Below are positions 15,977 to 24,797 of a stretch of DNA of 64,000 nt, piece after piece. This DNA comes from Beijerinckia indica subsp. indica ATCC 9039 (GTDB taxonomy: Bacteria > Pseudomonadota > Alphaproteobacteria > Rhizobiales > Beijerinckiaceae). How positions within the stretch are numbered: the stretch's first letter is position 1; each line of letters begins with the position of its first letter. The DNA lies in contig NC_010581.1 of the NCBI RefSeq assembly GCF_000019845.1, positions 310,001 through 374,000 on the forward strand, given 5' to 3'. Made by a program: the position numbers and the translations under genes. A model generated the notes under the pieces. That model did no database searches, was not told where the DNA came from, and saw only the letters and a list, made by a program, of their open reading frames with translations.

Positions 15977-17308
15977 TCAAAGATCCCCAAAGCTGTCGTC
16001 GGTCGAAGCACCGGCGGGAAGGGCCCGTGATTTCGGCGTGCGCTTCCAGGTTTCTGTGCCACCGAACGAGCTTTTGAGGATGGCTGGCGCGTTGGACAGG
16101 CTGATGTAGATCATCATGGGCGGCAGCAGAATCAACGTCAGGAGATATTGATGCAGCGGACCGCGACGCAGGACGAGATAGGGAACCAGCGTCAGGCCGA
16201 TGGCGATGAAGGCGACGAAAGCTGCAAAGCCATCGAGCAAAGGCACATAATCGGTTGCATCACCACCGCGCAGCAGCACGCCGGCAAGGATGGATGCCGT
16301 GGCAACGGCGGCGCAGGGATAGAAAGCCTGGATCAGGATCAGGAAGCTCGACGAGAGCTTGAGACCAAAAGAGCAATCCGAGGTCCAGATCTGTTTCATG
16401 AGCTTGCGAGTGACCTGCACGAAGCCGGTCGACCAACGTCTTTGCTGGACACGCCAATGACGAACCTTTTCCGGGACGAGGCCGGGCACCACGGGTTCCA
16501 TGGTGAAGACGCCATGCCAGCCGGCGACACGAGCCCGGACCGTTAGATCGAGATCCTCGCAGAGGGAATCCGCGGACCAGCCACCGGCGGCCTCGATCGC
16601 CTCACGCCGCCACAGGCCAGCGGTGCCATTGAACTGGAACAGCCAGCCAGCGCGATAGCGCGTCGCTTGTTCCATCGTATAATGGGCATCCATCATCAGA
16701 CCCTGGATGCGGGTCAGCCAATTGGTGGCATAATTGGAAAATTCGCAGCGCGACTGGACGAAACCAGCCTTTTTGTCGGCGATCAGCATGGGCACGACGG
16801 CCCGCAGCCAGTTGGACGGCGGCCGGAAATCGACGTCGAAAATGGCGACATAAGGTGCATCGCAACGGGCCATGCCGGCGGCCAGCGCGCCGGCCTTGTA
16901 GCCGGACCGATCGGCGCGACGCAGATGCAGCACATCGGTGCCTTGGGCCCGCAGATTAAGCACAATTCTCTGGGCGATCGTCGAGGTTTCGTCGGTCGAG
17001 TCGTCGAGAAGCTGAATATGCAGCCGGTCGCGCGGCCATTGCAGGGCAGCCGCCGCCTGCAGCGCCTCGGCGACCATTTCCGCTTCGTTGAAGACCGGAA
17101 TCTGGATCAGAACGTGGGGGAGGTTGGCTTCCGCCACGAGCGGACCGGGCAGGGGCACCCGCAGGCGCCGACCGATCAATAGCTCGAAAATATTAATGCC
17201 GATCAGAGCCAGAAAGCCGCTCGCAACGAGCAGTAATCCGAGAAGGGAGAGCATGAGGCTGCTCTCGAGACCAAATCTCAGGAAATCGATCGATAACAAA
17301 GGCTGCAT
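15977..17308 (-). CDS. Processive family-2 glycosyltransferase, membrane-bound
   Basis: About 443 residues from the ATG at 17308; the frame is open to 17464, so the start is uncertain. An N-terminal membrane helix (LLGLLLVASGFLALIGINIFELLIG) precedes a GT2 catalytic domain with VLIQIPVFNEAEMV, QLLDDSTDET, the DxD in IFDVDF, CEDLDLTVRA, and QQRRWSTGF (the QxxRW motif of processive enzymes). Four further hydrophobic segments follow. This layout resembles CslA-type glucomannan synthases and some glycolipid synthases. The acceptor is unknown. Its location beside a sphingolipid-like desaturase makes a glycosphingolipid or exopolysaccharide role conceivable, but the terminator between them argues for separate control. 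Confidence 0.85.
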   Translation of the reverse strand: MQPLLSIDFLRFGLESSLMLSLLGLLLVASGFLALIGINIFELLIGRRLRVPLPGPLVAEANLPHVLIQIPVFNEAEMVAEALQAAAALQWPRDRLHIQLLDDSTDETSTIAQRIVLNLRAQGTDVLHLRRADRSGYKAGALAAGMARCDAPYVAIFDVDFRPPSNWLRAVVPMLIADKKAGFVQSRCEFSNYATNWLTRIQGLMMDAHYTMEQATRYRAGWLFQFNGTAGLWRREAIEAAGGWSADSLCEDLDLTVRARVAGWHGVFTMEPVVPGLVPEKVRHWRVQQRRWSTGFVQVTRKLMKQIWTSDCSFGLKLSSSFLILIQAFYPCAAVATASILAGVLLRGGDATDYVPLLDGFAAFVAFIAIGLTLVPYLVLRRGPLHQYLLTLILLPPMMIYISLSNAPAILKSSFGGTETWKRTPKSRALPAGASTDDSFGDL

Positions 17309-17628
17309 CCCGCCGCAGTATTTCAGACTATTCCACGTTTTCGATTCATCATGGATTGGCGGGGGGCTCAACCAACGAATTGCAACATATTCTTGCAACG
17401 GGTGAGAAAGCTTAATGATGCCTTCCCAAGGGGTTGACACGTCTTGTTCTGAAAAAAGAATCAAATGCCGAGGTGGCCATCGGCGCGGGAAGAAATTCCC
17501 GCTTTGGAACGAATTCTTGTGTTTTCAGAACTTTGGAGGGGTCGGTCTCAACTTGAAAATCATCAAGAATGCTTTTGGGAACAGTCTCAAATTTTAACCA
17601 TATCTTTGAAACAGGCGGCTTCGCACTC
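17309..17628. other. Region between SDR stop and glycosyltransferase start
   Basis: About 320 bases. Part of it may encode an N-terminal extension of the glycosyltransferase (frame open to 17464), but that stretch has no conserved sequence and no ribosome site that I can see. It should contain the glycosyltransferase promoter. Confidence 0.4.
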
Positions 17629-18432
17629 TCAGACCCGTTCCTGTGTCTGGGGCACCTGCGCCGCGACGCCCGCCATGATCCTGTCGTAGAGCCTGGGCGG
17701 CAGGAGACGACCAAATCGCGCCAGCCAATAGAGCGGCAGGGGGAAGGCAATGATCGCCTTGCCGCGCTCCAAACCGCGACGTATGAGCGCGGCGGCTTTG
17801 GAGTCGCTGATTTCGAGCGGTTTGAGCGCGTCGATACTGTCGTTCAAGGGCGTCTTGACGAAGCCGGGGATAATCAGGCTGACGACGAGGCCGCGTGCTT
17901 CAAGGCGGCCGCGAATCGATTCCATATAGGCGTGAACGGCGGATTTGGTCATGCAATAGGCGGGCGCATAGGGCAGGCCGTGGAGGCCGGCGATCGAGCC
18001 AATACAGGCGATTTGCCCTTTCCCACGCGCGCTCATGGGCTGGATCAAAGGCTCGATCGTATTGAGGACACCAAGGAGATTGGTGGCCAGAATGGCCCTG
18101 ACCGCCTGCGGGTCCTCGGTCAATTCGCCGGGCGAGAGCCCGGTGGTAATGCCGGCATTGGCGATGGCGAGATCGATCGGATGCGTTTTGTCCCGTTCGG
18201 AGATCCAGGCTGCCATGGCGGCCTGATCGCGCACATCGATCGCGCCGATAATCACCTCCGCGCCCTGGTCCATGGCCTTTTGCGCTGTGGCCGCGAGCCG
18301 TTCCGCATTGCGCCCGATGAGGATGAGGCGGGAGCCCGGTGCCGCATAGGCGAGGGCCAACGCCCGGCCGATGCCACTCGAGGCGCCGGTGATCAGGACG
18401 GTTTGGGGAGGGCGCCGGCTGTTAAGAGGCAT
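17629..18432 (-). CDS. Short-chain dehydrogenase/reductase
   Basis: 267 residues of classical SDR form. The cofactor loop is TGASSGIGRALA near residue 15, then NAG (IANAGIT), the active-site Ser in CIGSIAGLHGLP, and YCMTK (Tyr-x-x-x-Lys) at about residue 160. An Arg after the second strand (LILIGRN) suggests NADP(H). A C-terminal hydrophobic segment (FPLPLYWLARFGRLLPPRLYDRIM) could contact the membrane, as in SDRs acting on lipids. The start overlaps the end of the MaoC-like gene by 11 bases, so the two are co-translated. A ketosphinganine-reductase-like role is possible but not shown by sequence. Confidence 0.87.
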   Translation of the reverse strand: MPLNSRRPPQTVLITGASSGIGRALALAYAAPGSRLILIGRNAERLAATAQKAMDQGAEVIIGAIDVRDQAAMAAWISERDKTHPIDLAIANAGITTGLSPGELTEDPQAVRAILATNLLGVLNTIEPLIQPMSARGKGQIACIGSIAGLHGLPYAPAYCMTKSAVHAYMESIRGRLEARGLVVSLIIPGFVKTPLNDSIDALKPLEISDSKAAALIRRGLERGKAIIAFPLPLYWLARFGRLLPPRLYDRIMAGVAAQVPQTQERV

Positions 18433-18901
18433 GAGGAGACGGATTCCGGATGAGATTGGCTTCGGCCAGGATCGCGAGTTCGCCGGGTTTTGAATCGTTG
18501 GACGCGGGAGGAGCGGCCAGATGCGCCATCAGGCGCAGGACGATCTCGGGTTCGGGCTCGGTGCGATGGCGGACGATTTTGCCGGACAGGGTAAGGCCCT
18601 GGCCGAGGAAAACCGGCCGCAGGAATTTCGCGGAAAGGCGGGAAAGCCGCAATTGCGGGTTCCAGGCGGCAAGACAAGGCTCGAAAGATGCCAGGATCAG
18701 CATGCCCTGCACGGGAGGAAGCGGCAGGCCGATACTGTGCGCGGCGGCGGGATCGAGGTGCAGGGGATTATCGTCGCCCGAGGCCAGGGCATAGGCGGAA
18801 AGCGCTGAGCTATCGAAAGGCCCAAGTGCCTGGGGCGGCAAGATCTCACCGGGTTTGGGCCAGGGGAAATCAGGACATGAGACGCCAGGATCAAGGGACA
18901 T
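18422..18901 (-). CDS. MaoC-like hotdog dehydratase-domain protein
   Basis: 159 residues. The MaoC/R-hydratase signature is visible: DSSALSAYALASGDDNPLHLDPAAA contains the catalytic Asp and His, followed by LPPVQGMLILA and a C-terminal strand region LSRLSAKFLRPVFLGQGLTLSG. Enzymes of this family hydrate or dehydrate acyl-CoA/ACP thioesters. It is translationally coupled to the SDR, so the pair may carry out sequential hydration and reduction of an acyl chain. The first copy of the three-hairpin repeat lies upstream of its start. Confidence 0.85.
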   Translation of the reverse strand: MSLDPGVSCPDFPWPKPGEILPPQALGPFDSSALSAYALASGDDNPLHLDPAAAHSIGLPLPPVQGMLILASFEPCLAAWNPQLRLSRLSAKFLRPVFLGQGLTLSGKIVRHRTEPEPEIVLRLMAHLAAPPASNDSKPGELAILAEANLIRNPSPHAS

Positions 18902-19016
18902 CTAATCAAGGGCCTCCAGGGACGGGACGGCGCGGGGCGGGCGTTGGGGCTTAAGCCCGGCCGCGTCGCCTGTCCGATCCCTAGAGCATTTGGCGCTGGA
19001 AAGGAAATTGTTTCCT

Positions 19017-19128
19017 ATACCAAAGGTCGTGAAGAACGACCTTTGGTTCCTTTCTTGAATTTTCGCTTTTTCAAAGCGAGAGCGAAAATTCAAGAGCAGT
19101 CCAACGGTCATTTATTGTGACCGTTGGC
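19017..19128 (+). repeat. Three-hairpin intergenic repeat, copy 1
   Basis: Three stems in a row. CCAAAGGTCGT (19020-19030) pairs with ACGACCTTTGG (19036-19046). TCTTGAATTTTCGC (19053-19066) pairs with GCGAAAATTCAAGA (19082-19095), enclosing a smaller CGCTTT/AAAGCG stem. CCAACGGTCA (19101-19110) pairs with TGACCGTTGG (19118-19127). It lies between the manganese catalase stop and the MaoC-like start. Near-identical sequence recurs at 41535-41643, and a decayed copy at 33049-33157. Confidence 0.9.
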
Positions 19129-19147
19129 ATTTAAGGGTGGTTAAAAG

Positions 19148-19885
19148 CTATTCCGCCGCCGCTTTATTGATCTTCTCGTCGTCGGGATTGATCGGATCGG
19201 GTGGCAGACCGCCTTCCGCCTGGGGATTCGAAATATATTTGAAATTTCCTTCGTTCCAGGGACCGCGATAATCCTCGCCGGCCGAGAAATTGAAGACCAC
19301 ATTGACTGTTTCGTCCGGCGTGATGGTGCCAAACATGGGATCGTCGAGCTTGCCCATGGCGGCGAGCGCCTTCATGAACATTTGCGTATGCGTGATCTCC
19401 CGTGTCAGCAGGTGGACCAGCACTTTCTTGGTCTTCTCGTCCATGCAGCGTTTGATCAAGGCTTCATAAGTCTGCCTCGCGCCAGCCTCTGAAGCAATAT
19501 TGGCGCGCAAGTCGCGCACGACATTGCCGCCCTCGTTGATATAGGACGCGGTCCAGTGTGCCCCCTGGCTATCGAGGAAATGCGGACCAATGCCTTTCAT
19601 GGAGAAGAGAGGCGCTGCATGAACAGCGGTCTGATCGATCTTGCTGGTATGTTGGGCAATCAGCTTGCCGACCATTTCGAGATGACTGAATTCCTCGATG
19701 GCAATGTCTTGCAGCATATCGCGGATGCTGGCGTCCTCCACATGGAACGATTGTACCCAATATTGCAGAGCCGCGGTTAATTCCCCGGTCGCGCCGCCAA
19801 ATTGTTCCAGGAGCATTTGGCCGAAGCTGGGGTCTGGTGTTCCGATGCTGACGGGATGAAGGGTTTCCTTGACATGGAGAAACAT
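19148..19885 (-). CDS. Manganese-containing catalase (ferritin-like)
   Basis: About 245 residues. Mn catalases split hydrogen peroxide using a di-manganese site in a four-helix bundle. The ligand helices are recognisable: GATGELTAALQYWVQS, DIAIEEFSHLEMVG (E-x-x-H), ASEAGARQTYEAL and LLTREITHTQMFM (E-x-x-H). The segment HFLDSQGAHWTASYINEGGNVVRDLRANI between helices two and three is typical of this family. GAGGAT lies 7 bases before the ATG at 19885. The protein is at the short end for the family, with a C-terminus rich in Asn, Pro and Asp. Cytoplasmic; no signal peptide. Confidence 0.92.
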   Translation of the reverse strand: MFLHVKETLHPVSIGTPDPSFGQMLLEQFGGATGELTAALQYWVQSFHVEDASIRDMLQDIAIEEFSHLEMVGKLIAQHTSKIDQTAVHAAPLFSMKGIGPHFLDSQGAHWTASYINEGGNVVRDLRANIASEAGARQTYEALIKRCMDEKTKKVLVHLLTREITHTQMFMKALAAMGKLDDPMFGTITPDETVNVVFNFSAGEDYRGPWNEGNFKYISNPQAEGGLPPDPINPDDEKINKAAAE

Positions 19886-20431
19886 GGCTGATCCTCGAGA
19901 AACCTGGTTTGATGTGATTGGAAAACCAAGAGCATCGCTCATGTCCGGTTTGACATGCGGTGCTCTAGGTAGAACCGTCGTGCGATGGATATCGGCGCGA
20001 CGTGAAAGCCGCGGATCGCTTGCTGAGAATTGGCAAAGAAGGTTGCAAGGGTGCCCTGCAAGAGGATGGATGGCGGCTCCGTTCCGCGAACTTGGTCAAG
20101 TGCGCGGGTATTCAAAACAGCCTTGCGGGCTTCAGCCCCATAAGGCTGCTTGCCCGGCAAACGAGGCAGGGACATAAAAGTTCAAGGCCGATGCGTGAAA
20201 TTATCGCGGGCTGAGCCGTCGTATGAGGCATAATTTTTGCTTCAATTGCAAGCTATTGCATGGGTCGAAGGCTGGCGCCATCAAGGATCGGCCCAAGCAG
20301 GGCTTGACCGGTTTGCCGGTCCTTAAGAATACTTGGCCTAAACATCTCGCCAGAGAATCGATCAGCAACCCCCAGTATCGGCAATCACCGACTTTTGCTC
20401 CTGGAAAGGCTGCTTCATTGGCGAGGATTGC
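19886..20431. other. Large intergenic region without recognised gene
   Basis: About 545 bases between divergent genes. A short GAGCATCG...GCGGTGCTC inverted repeat with TAG-type end occurs near 19930-19968. I see no protein-like frame with a ribosome site and no structured RNA that I can name. Confidence 0.45.
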
Positions 20432-20620
20432 ATGCGCTTCAGACTTTCACCGCCCTCACCGCCTGTCCTGCTCGTCTCCCTGGCGGTCGCCGTGACGGCC
20501 ATCGCCACGCTCTATACGAAAGTGCCCTGGGTCGGCCATTATGTCTCCACGCACCGGTTCTGGGCCATGGCAGCGGCCTATGGCATTCTTCTCGCTGGTG
20601 TCGTTTTCGAGGGGCTTTGA
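20432..20620 (+). CDS. Small predicted membrane protein, unknown function
   Basis: 62 residues starting MRFRLSPPSPPVLLVSLAVAV. Two hydrophobic stretches (VLLVSLAVAVTAIATLY and FWAMAAAYGILLAGVVF) are separated by a polar turn VPWVGHYVSTH. GAGG lies 6 bases upstream of the ATG, which supports translation. I do not recognise the family. It is followed after about 50 bases by another small membrane protein gene on the same strand. Confidence 0.6.
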   Translation: MRFRLSPPSPPVLLVSLAVAVTAIATLYTKVPWVGHYVSTHRFWAMAAAYGILLAGVVFEGL

Positions 20621-20674
20621 GAAACCGGTCCAAGCATCGACCCGCTGAACGGGCCTGAAAAAGCGGGAGGGATG

Positions 20675-20923
20675 ATGGCCGGTACTGTTTCCATGGTGGT
20701 TGCAGCAGGCGTGCTCTTCGTTATTTTTTGGTTGGCACTGGCGATCCCGACCGCGTTGTTCGCACATCGAGCCGGTGATCGGGTGTGGATCGCCTTCGCC
20801 GTTTGGTGCCCCTTCTGGATGGCACCTTTGCTTTACCTATTTCCGGCGCGAACAGGATTCCTTGTCTGGTTTTTTTGGGCGCCAGGAGCCGTCTATCTTT
20901 GGCTTTTGGCCTTACGAAAATAG
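20675..20923 (+). CDS. Small predicted membrane protein, unknown function
   Basis: About 82 residues with three hydrophobic segments: VSMVVAAGVLFVIFWLALAIP, WIAFAVWCPFWMAPLLYLF and FLVWFFWAPGAVYLWLLAL. GGGAGGG lies just upstream; two ATG codons occur in tandem and I prefer the second for spacing. No known family recognised. It may share a transcript with the small membrane gene before it. uvrB begins about 65 bases further on. Confidence 0.6.
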   Translation: MAGTVSMVVAAGVLFVIFWLALAIPTALFAHRAGDRVWIAFAVWCPFWMAPLLYLFPARTGFLVWFFWAPGAVYLWLLALRK

Positions 20924-20986
20924 AATTAATTTAAACAGTACAATGGAGTGTTCGCGAAGAAGCCAGTCCGATATTATATTGACCCC

Positions 20987-23641
20987 ATGCCCAAAGCTCC
21001 TTCCTCCCCGCGAACGGCCCAATCCAAGACCGCTGAGCCGGCGGTTGCCAAAAAGCCAAGAACCTCCAAGGCGAAGGCCTCCAAGCCGGAGGTTCAGCCG
21101 CTCGACGAGCATCTTGCTGCCCTGCTCAATCCGGCTCTGAACAAATCGCTCGCCACGCTCGAAGAGCATGGCGAGCCATCGGGCTTTGCCGAGGCGCGGG
21201 CGGCTTTTCATTTCGATGTGGAACCCTTGGAGATGGAGGCGCCGGCCCGCAGGCGCGGCGGCCGGGGCACGGCCGCGAAGCCGGCTTTCTCGGAGCTCAC
21301 CGGGGCCTCGGCGACAGCGGAATCCTTGCAGGACCTCTTGGCGCGGGGCGATCCCAATCTGCGCGAGCGGCCTCCGTGGCAGCCGCATCGTCCGCCCCGG
21401 CCCGACAAAAGCGAAGGGGGCCATGCGTTCGAAATTGTCTCGGATTACACTCCGCAAGGCGATCAGCCGCAGGCGATCGATGAATTAGTCACTGGCATCA
21501 AAGCTCAGGAACGCGATCAGGTTCTGCTTGGCGTCACCGGCTCCGGTAAAACCTTCACCATGGCGCAGGTCATCGCCCGCACCAATCGCCCCGCCTTGAT
21601 CCTTGCCCCCAATAAAACTTTGGCCGCGCAGCTCTATGGCGAGTTCAAAAGCTTCTTTCCCAATAATGCGGTCGAATATTTCGTTTCTTATTACGATTAT
21701 TACCAGCCGGAAGCCTATGTGCCGCGTTCCGACACCTATATCGAGAAGGAAAGCTCGATCAACGAGCAGATCGACCGGATGCGCCACGCCGCGACCCGTG
21801 CCCTGCTCGAGCGCGATGATGTGATTATCGTCGCTTCCGTGTCCTGTATCTATGGTATCGGCTCGGTCGAGACCTATACGGCCATGACCTTCACCTTGAA
21901 ACGGGGCGAGCGGATCGACCAGCGCCAATTGATCGGTGATCTCGTTGCCTTGCAATACAAGCGTTCAGCGGGCGATTTTTCGCGCGGCGTGTTCCGGGTG
22001 CGCGGCGATACGCTCGAATTATTTCCAGCCCATTATGAGGATCGCGCCTGGCGTATTGGCTTTTTCGGCGATGAGATTGAAAGCATCGTTGAATTTGATC
22101 CCCTGACCGGCAAGAAAGTGCAGGATCTCGAATTCGTTAAGGTTTATGCTAATTCCCATTATGTGACGCCGCGCCCGACACTGTTGCAATCGATCAAGGG
22201 CATCAAGCAGGAATTGAAGCAGCGCCTCGATGAACTGAATGCGGCGGGCCGATTGCTGGAGGCGCAAAGGCTCGAACAGCGCACGGTCTTTGATCTTGAA
22301 ATGCTGGAAGCGACGGGATCTTGCGCCGGCATCGAGAATTATTCGCGCTATCTGACCGGCCGCAGGCCCGGTGAGCCGCCGCCAACCCTGTTTGAATATC
22401 TCCCCGATAATGCGCTCGTTTTTACCGATGAGTCGCATGTCACCGTGCCGCAGATCGGTGCCATGTATCGCGGCGACTTCCGGCGTAAGGCGACGCTCGC
22501 CGAATATGGTTTCCGTCTGCCGTCCTGTCTCGATAATCGCCCGCTGCGTTTCGAGGAATGGGAGGCGATGCGGCCGCAAACGGTGCATGTTTCCGCGACG
22601 CCCGGTTCCTGGGAAATGGAGCAGACCGGCGGTGTCTTCGTCGAACAGGTCATCCGCCCGACGGGCCTCATCGATCCACCCGTCGAGGTACATCCGGCGC
22701 GCTCGCAGGTTGATGATCTCCTCGATGAATTGCGCCAGGTCACGCGCCAAGGCTATCGCAGCCTCGTCACGGTGCTAACCAAACGCATGGCCGAGGATCT
22801 GACCGAATATTTGCACGAGGCTGGCATCCGCGTGCGTTACATGCATTCCGATATTGATACGATCGAGCGTATCGAGATTATCCGCGATCTCAGGCTCGGC
22901 GCTTTCGATGTCCTGATCGGCATCAATCTGTTGCGCGAGGGACTCGATATTCCCGAATGTGGTTTCGTTGCTATTCTCGACGCCGACAAGGAAGGCTTTT
23001 TGCGGAGCGAAACCTCATTGGTGCAGACGATCGGCCGCGCCGCCCGTAATGTCGAAGGCAAAGTTATTCTCTATGCCGATCACGAGACCGGATCGATGCA
23101 ACGCGCCATGGCCGAGACGACGCGCCGCCGCGAGAAGCAGGAAGCTTATAATAGGGAACATGGCATTACGCCGGCGACGATCAAACGCGGCATTCACGAC
23201 ATTCTGGGTTCTGTCTACGAGCAGGATCATGTGAGTGTCGATGCCGGTCTCGCCCAGGCCGATCTCAAGCCCGGCCATAATTTCAAGATGACCATTGCCG
23301 ATCTCGAAAAGCGTATGCGCGAGGCGGCGGCCAATCTCGAATTCGAGGCGGCGGCCCGCTACCGCGATGAATTGCAACGGTTACAGGCGGTCGAATTGGC
23401 TGTTTCCGATGATCCGCTGGCGCGCCAGGAAGAGGTTGAGGAACAGGCCGGGGCCTATAAGGGCGCACGCAAATATGGCGCCGCCGCCAATCTGCCGGTG
23501 AACCGTCCGCACAAACCGACCGATGCCGAAATGGGGCCGCATAATTTTGGCGGTGGCGAAGCCAAGCCGCATGCAGGTTCCGGTAAATCTCCCCAGCGCA
23601 TGAAGCGGCGGGCTTCGAAGCCTACGCGTTCCGCATCCTGA
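20987..23641 (+). CDS. uvrB: UvrB, excinuclease ABC subunit B, with long N-terminal extension
   Basis: UvrB verifies DNA damage and loads UvrC in nucleotide excision repair. The conserved body starts at [17 protein letters not shown]. It contains Walker A GVTGSGKT, the beta-hairpin [21 protein letters not shown], helicase motif V/VI segments ([22 protein letters not shown]) and a C-terminal UVR motif ([28 protein letters not shown] written here in parts: [24 protein letters not shown]). Compared with E. coli UvrB (673 residues), about 143 extra residues of Lys/Ala/Pro-rich sequence precede the body and about 80 follow it. ATG 20987 is chosen over a GTG at 20948; neither has a strong ribosome site. 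Confidence 0.96.
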   Translation: MPKAPSSPRTAQSKTAEPAVAKKPRTSKAKASKPEVQPLDEHLAALLNPALNKSLATLEEHGEPSGFAEARAAFHFDVEPLEMEAPARRRGGRGTAAKPAFSELTGASATAESLQDLLARGDPNLRERPPWQPHRPPRPDKSEGGHAFEIVSDYTPQGDQPQAIDELVTGIKAQERDQVLLGVTGSGKTFTMAQVIARTNRPALILAPNKTLAAQLYGEFKSFFPNNAVEYFVSYYDYYQPEAYVPRSDTYIEKESSINEQIDRMRHAATRALLERDDVIIVASVSCIYGIGSVETYTAMTFTLKRGERIDQRQLIGDLVALQYKRSAGDFSRGVFRVRGDTLELFPAHYEDRAWRIGFFGDEIESIVEFDPLTGKKVQDLEFVKVYANSHYVTPRPTLLQSIKGIKQELKQRLDELNAAGRLLEAQRLEQRTVFDLEMLEATGSCAGIENYSRYLTGRRPGEPPPTLFEYLPDNALVFTDESHVTVPQIGAMYRGDFRRKATLAEYGFRLPSCLDNRPLRFEEWEAMRPQTVHVSATPGSWEMEQTGGVFVEQVIRPTGLIDPPVEVHPARSQVDDLLDELRQVTRQGYRSLVTVLTKRMAEDLTEYLHEAGIRVRYMHSDIDTIERIEIIRDLRLGAFDVLIGINLLREGLDIPECGFVAILDADKEGFLRSETSLVQTIGRAARNVEGKVILYADHETGSMQRAMAETTRRREKQEAYNREHGITPATIKRGIHDILGSVYEQDHVSVDAGLAQADLKPGHNFKMTIADLEKRMREAAANLEFEAAARYRDELQRLQAVELAVSDDPLARQEEVEEQAGAYKGARKYGAAANLPVNRPHKPTDAEMGPHNFGGGEAKPHAGSGKSPQRMKRRASKPTRSAS

Positions 23642-23797
23642 GAAAATGACACGGACATATTGTCCCGTATGACGTTCCAGATTTTTTGAAGTGTAACGCA
23701 CGACCGACAACCCATCGCGTGATTTTATGTTGATCGGCCATTTAGCCTATGGTGTTGTTGGCTATGGTTCGCGACTTTGAACTATATGGGGGAAAAA

Positions 23798-23995
23798 ATG
23801 ACCGAAGCTCTGGAATTGTTGATTGCAAAAGCCCGGAAGATTCAAATGACGGATGAGCAGGCACGAGAGCAAAGATTGAGTTTTGTTTATGGGAATACCC
23901 ATATTGAAAATTCTATGATTACCCGCGAGATGGTTGCCGAAGCTGACGAAAAAATCACCCAAGAGGAAAAGGCTCAAGCTGCAGAGGCAAAATGA
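23798..23995 (+). CDS. Antitoxin partner of Fic protein
   Basis: About 65 residues: MTEALELLIAKARKIQMTDE, EQRLSFVYGNTHIEN, MITREMVAEADEKI. Small proteins of this type precede class I Fic toxins and inhibit them by inserting a helix carrying [S/T]xxxE[G/N] into the active site. The candidate inhibitory segment here is GNTHIENS, where Glu-Asn is kept but the first motif position is Asn rather than Ser/Thr. The ATG at 23798 has GGGGG upstream; an earlier ATG at 23786 is possible. Its stop overlaps the fic start by 4 bases, so the two are coupled. Confidence 0.8.
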   Translation: MTEALELLIAKARKIQMTDEQAREQRLSFVYGNTHIENSMITREMVAEADEKITQEEKAQAAEAK

Positions 23996-24651
23996 GCGAG
24001 GATCGCCACAGCCAAGCTGATCCAGTAGAGTTGATTTCCGATCCAATCGAAAAAGCGCGTCGAGAAGCAGAAAATGGGGTTAGGCAGTTCAAGACCGCTG
24101 CCAAAATTATTATAGATCAAATTTGGGATGGGGGACGTAAGTTCCGTCTAACACAAGCCTTAATTCTCCAACTCCATCAACAGGCCCTGGAAGGCCTCCA
24201 TCCATTGGCGGGCACATACCGGAATTCTCCAGTTCGTATTGGGCAAAGCCACCACAATCCACCTCCCCATATCGAGGTTCCTGACCATGTGGCGGAGATG
24301 TGCCGCTACGTTAATGAAAATTGGGATGAAAGGAATGCAATTCACCTTGCCGCTTATGTTCTGTGGCGAATGAACTGGATTCACCCCTTTGCCGATGGTA
24401 ACGGGAGAACGGCACGCGTTGTTTCTTATGTCGTCCTTAATATAAAGCTAAAGAGTCTTCTTCCTGGTACGCCGACAATTCCAGACCAAATCGCCGCCGA
24501 TAAAAAACCTTATTACGATGAACTCGAAAAAGCGGATGCGGGATGGAAGCATGAGAGATTGCATCTCGCGGGCATGGAAAAGATGCTAGAAGAGATGTTG
24601 GAACGACAATTATCTCACGCGACTGAAGAAGCCGCTACTGATCCGCTTTAG
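23992..24651 (+). CDS. Fic-domain protein (AMP transferase toxin), class I
   Basis: 219 residues. The Fic core motif HPFADGNGRTAR is intact (about residue 131), preceded by the helix HLAAYVLWRMNWI and the flap-like segment THPLAGTYRNSPVRIGQSHHNPPPHIEV in which the target-binding strand lies. Fic enzymes transfer AMP or other groups from nucleotides to a Ser, Thr or Tyr hydroxyl of a protein. There is no N-terminal autoinhibitory helix; that function is supplied by the small upstream gene, overlapping by ATGA. The pair is lower in GC than its surroundings, consistent with acquisition. Targets unknown. Confidence 0.88.
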   Translation: MSEDRHSQADPVELISDPIEKARREAENGVRQFKTAAKIIIDQIWDGGRKFRLTQALILQLHQQALEGLHPLAGTYRNSPVRIGQSHHNPPPHIEVPDHVAEMCRYVNENWDERNAIHLAAYVLWRMNWIHPFADGNGRTARVVSYVVLNIKLKSLLPGTPTIPDQIAADKKPYYDELEKADAGWKHERLHLAGMEKMLEEMLERQLSHATEEAATDPL

Positions 24652-24797
24652 TCAGTTCCTGTAATTCCAAAACAAGAGATTATTTCGGCCGGATAATTTC
24701 GGCGGCGGCGAGCTTAATCCGCAAGGTCAAGCTGGAGCGAAGGGCTAGCCCCGTTCTAGGACATCGTGTCTCAAGGCTTTACTGACGGCTCCCGGCG

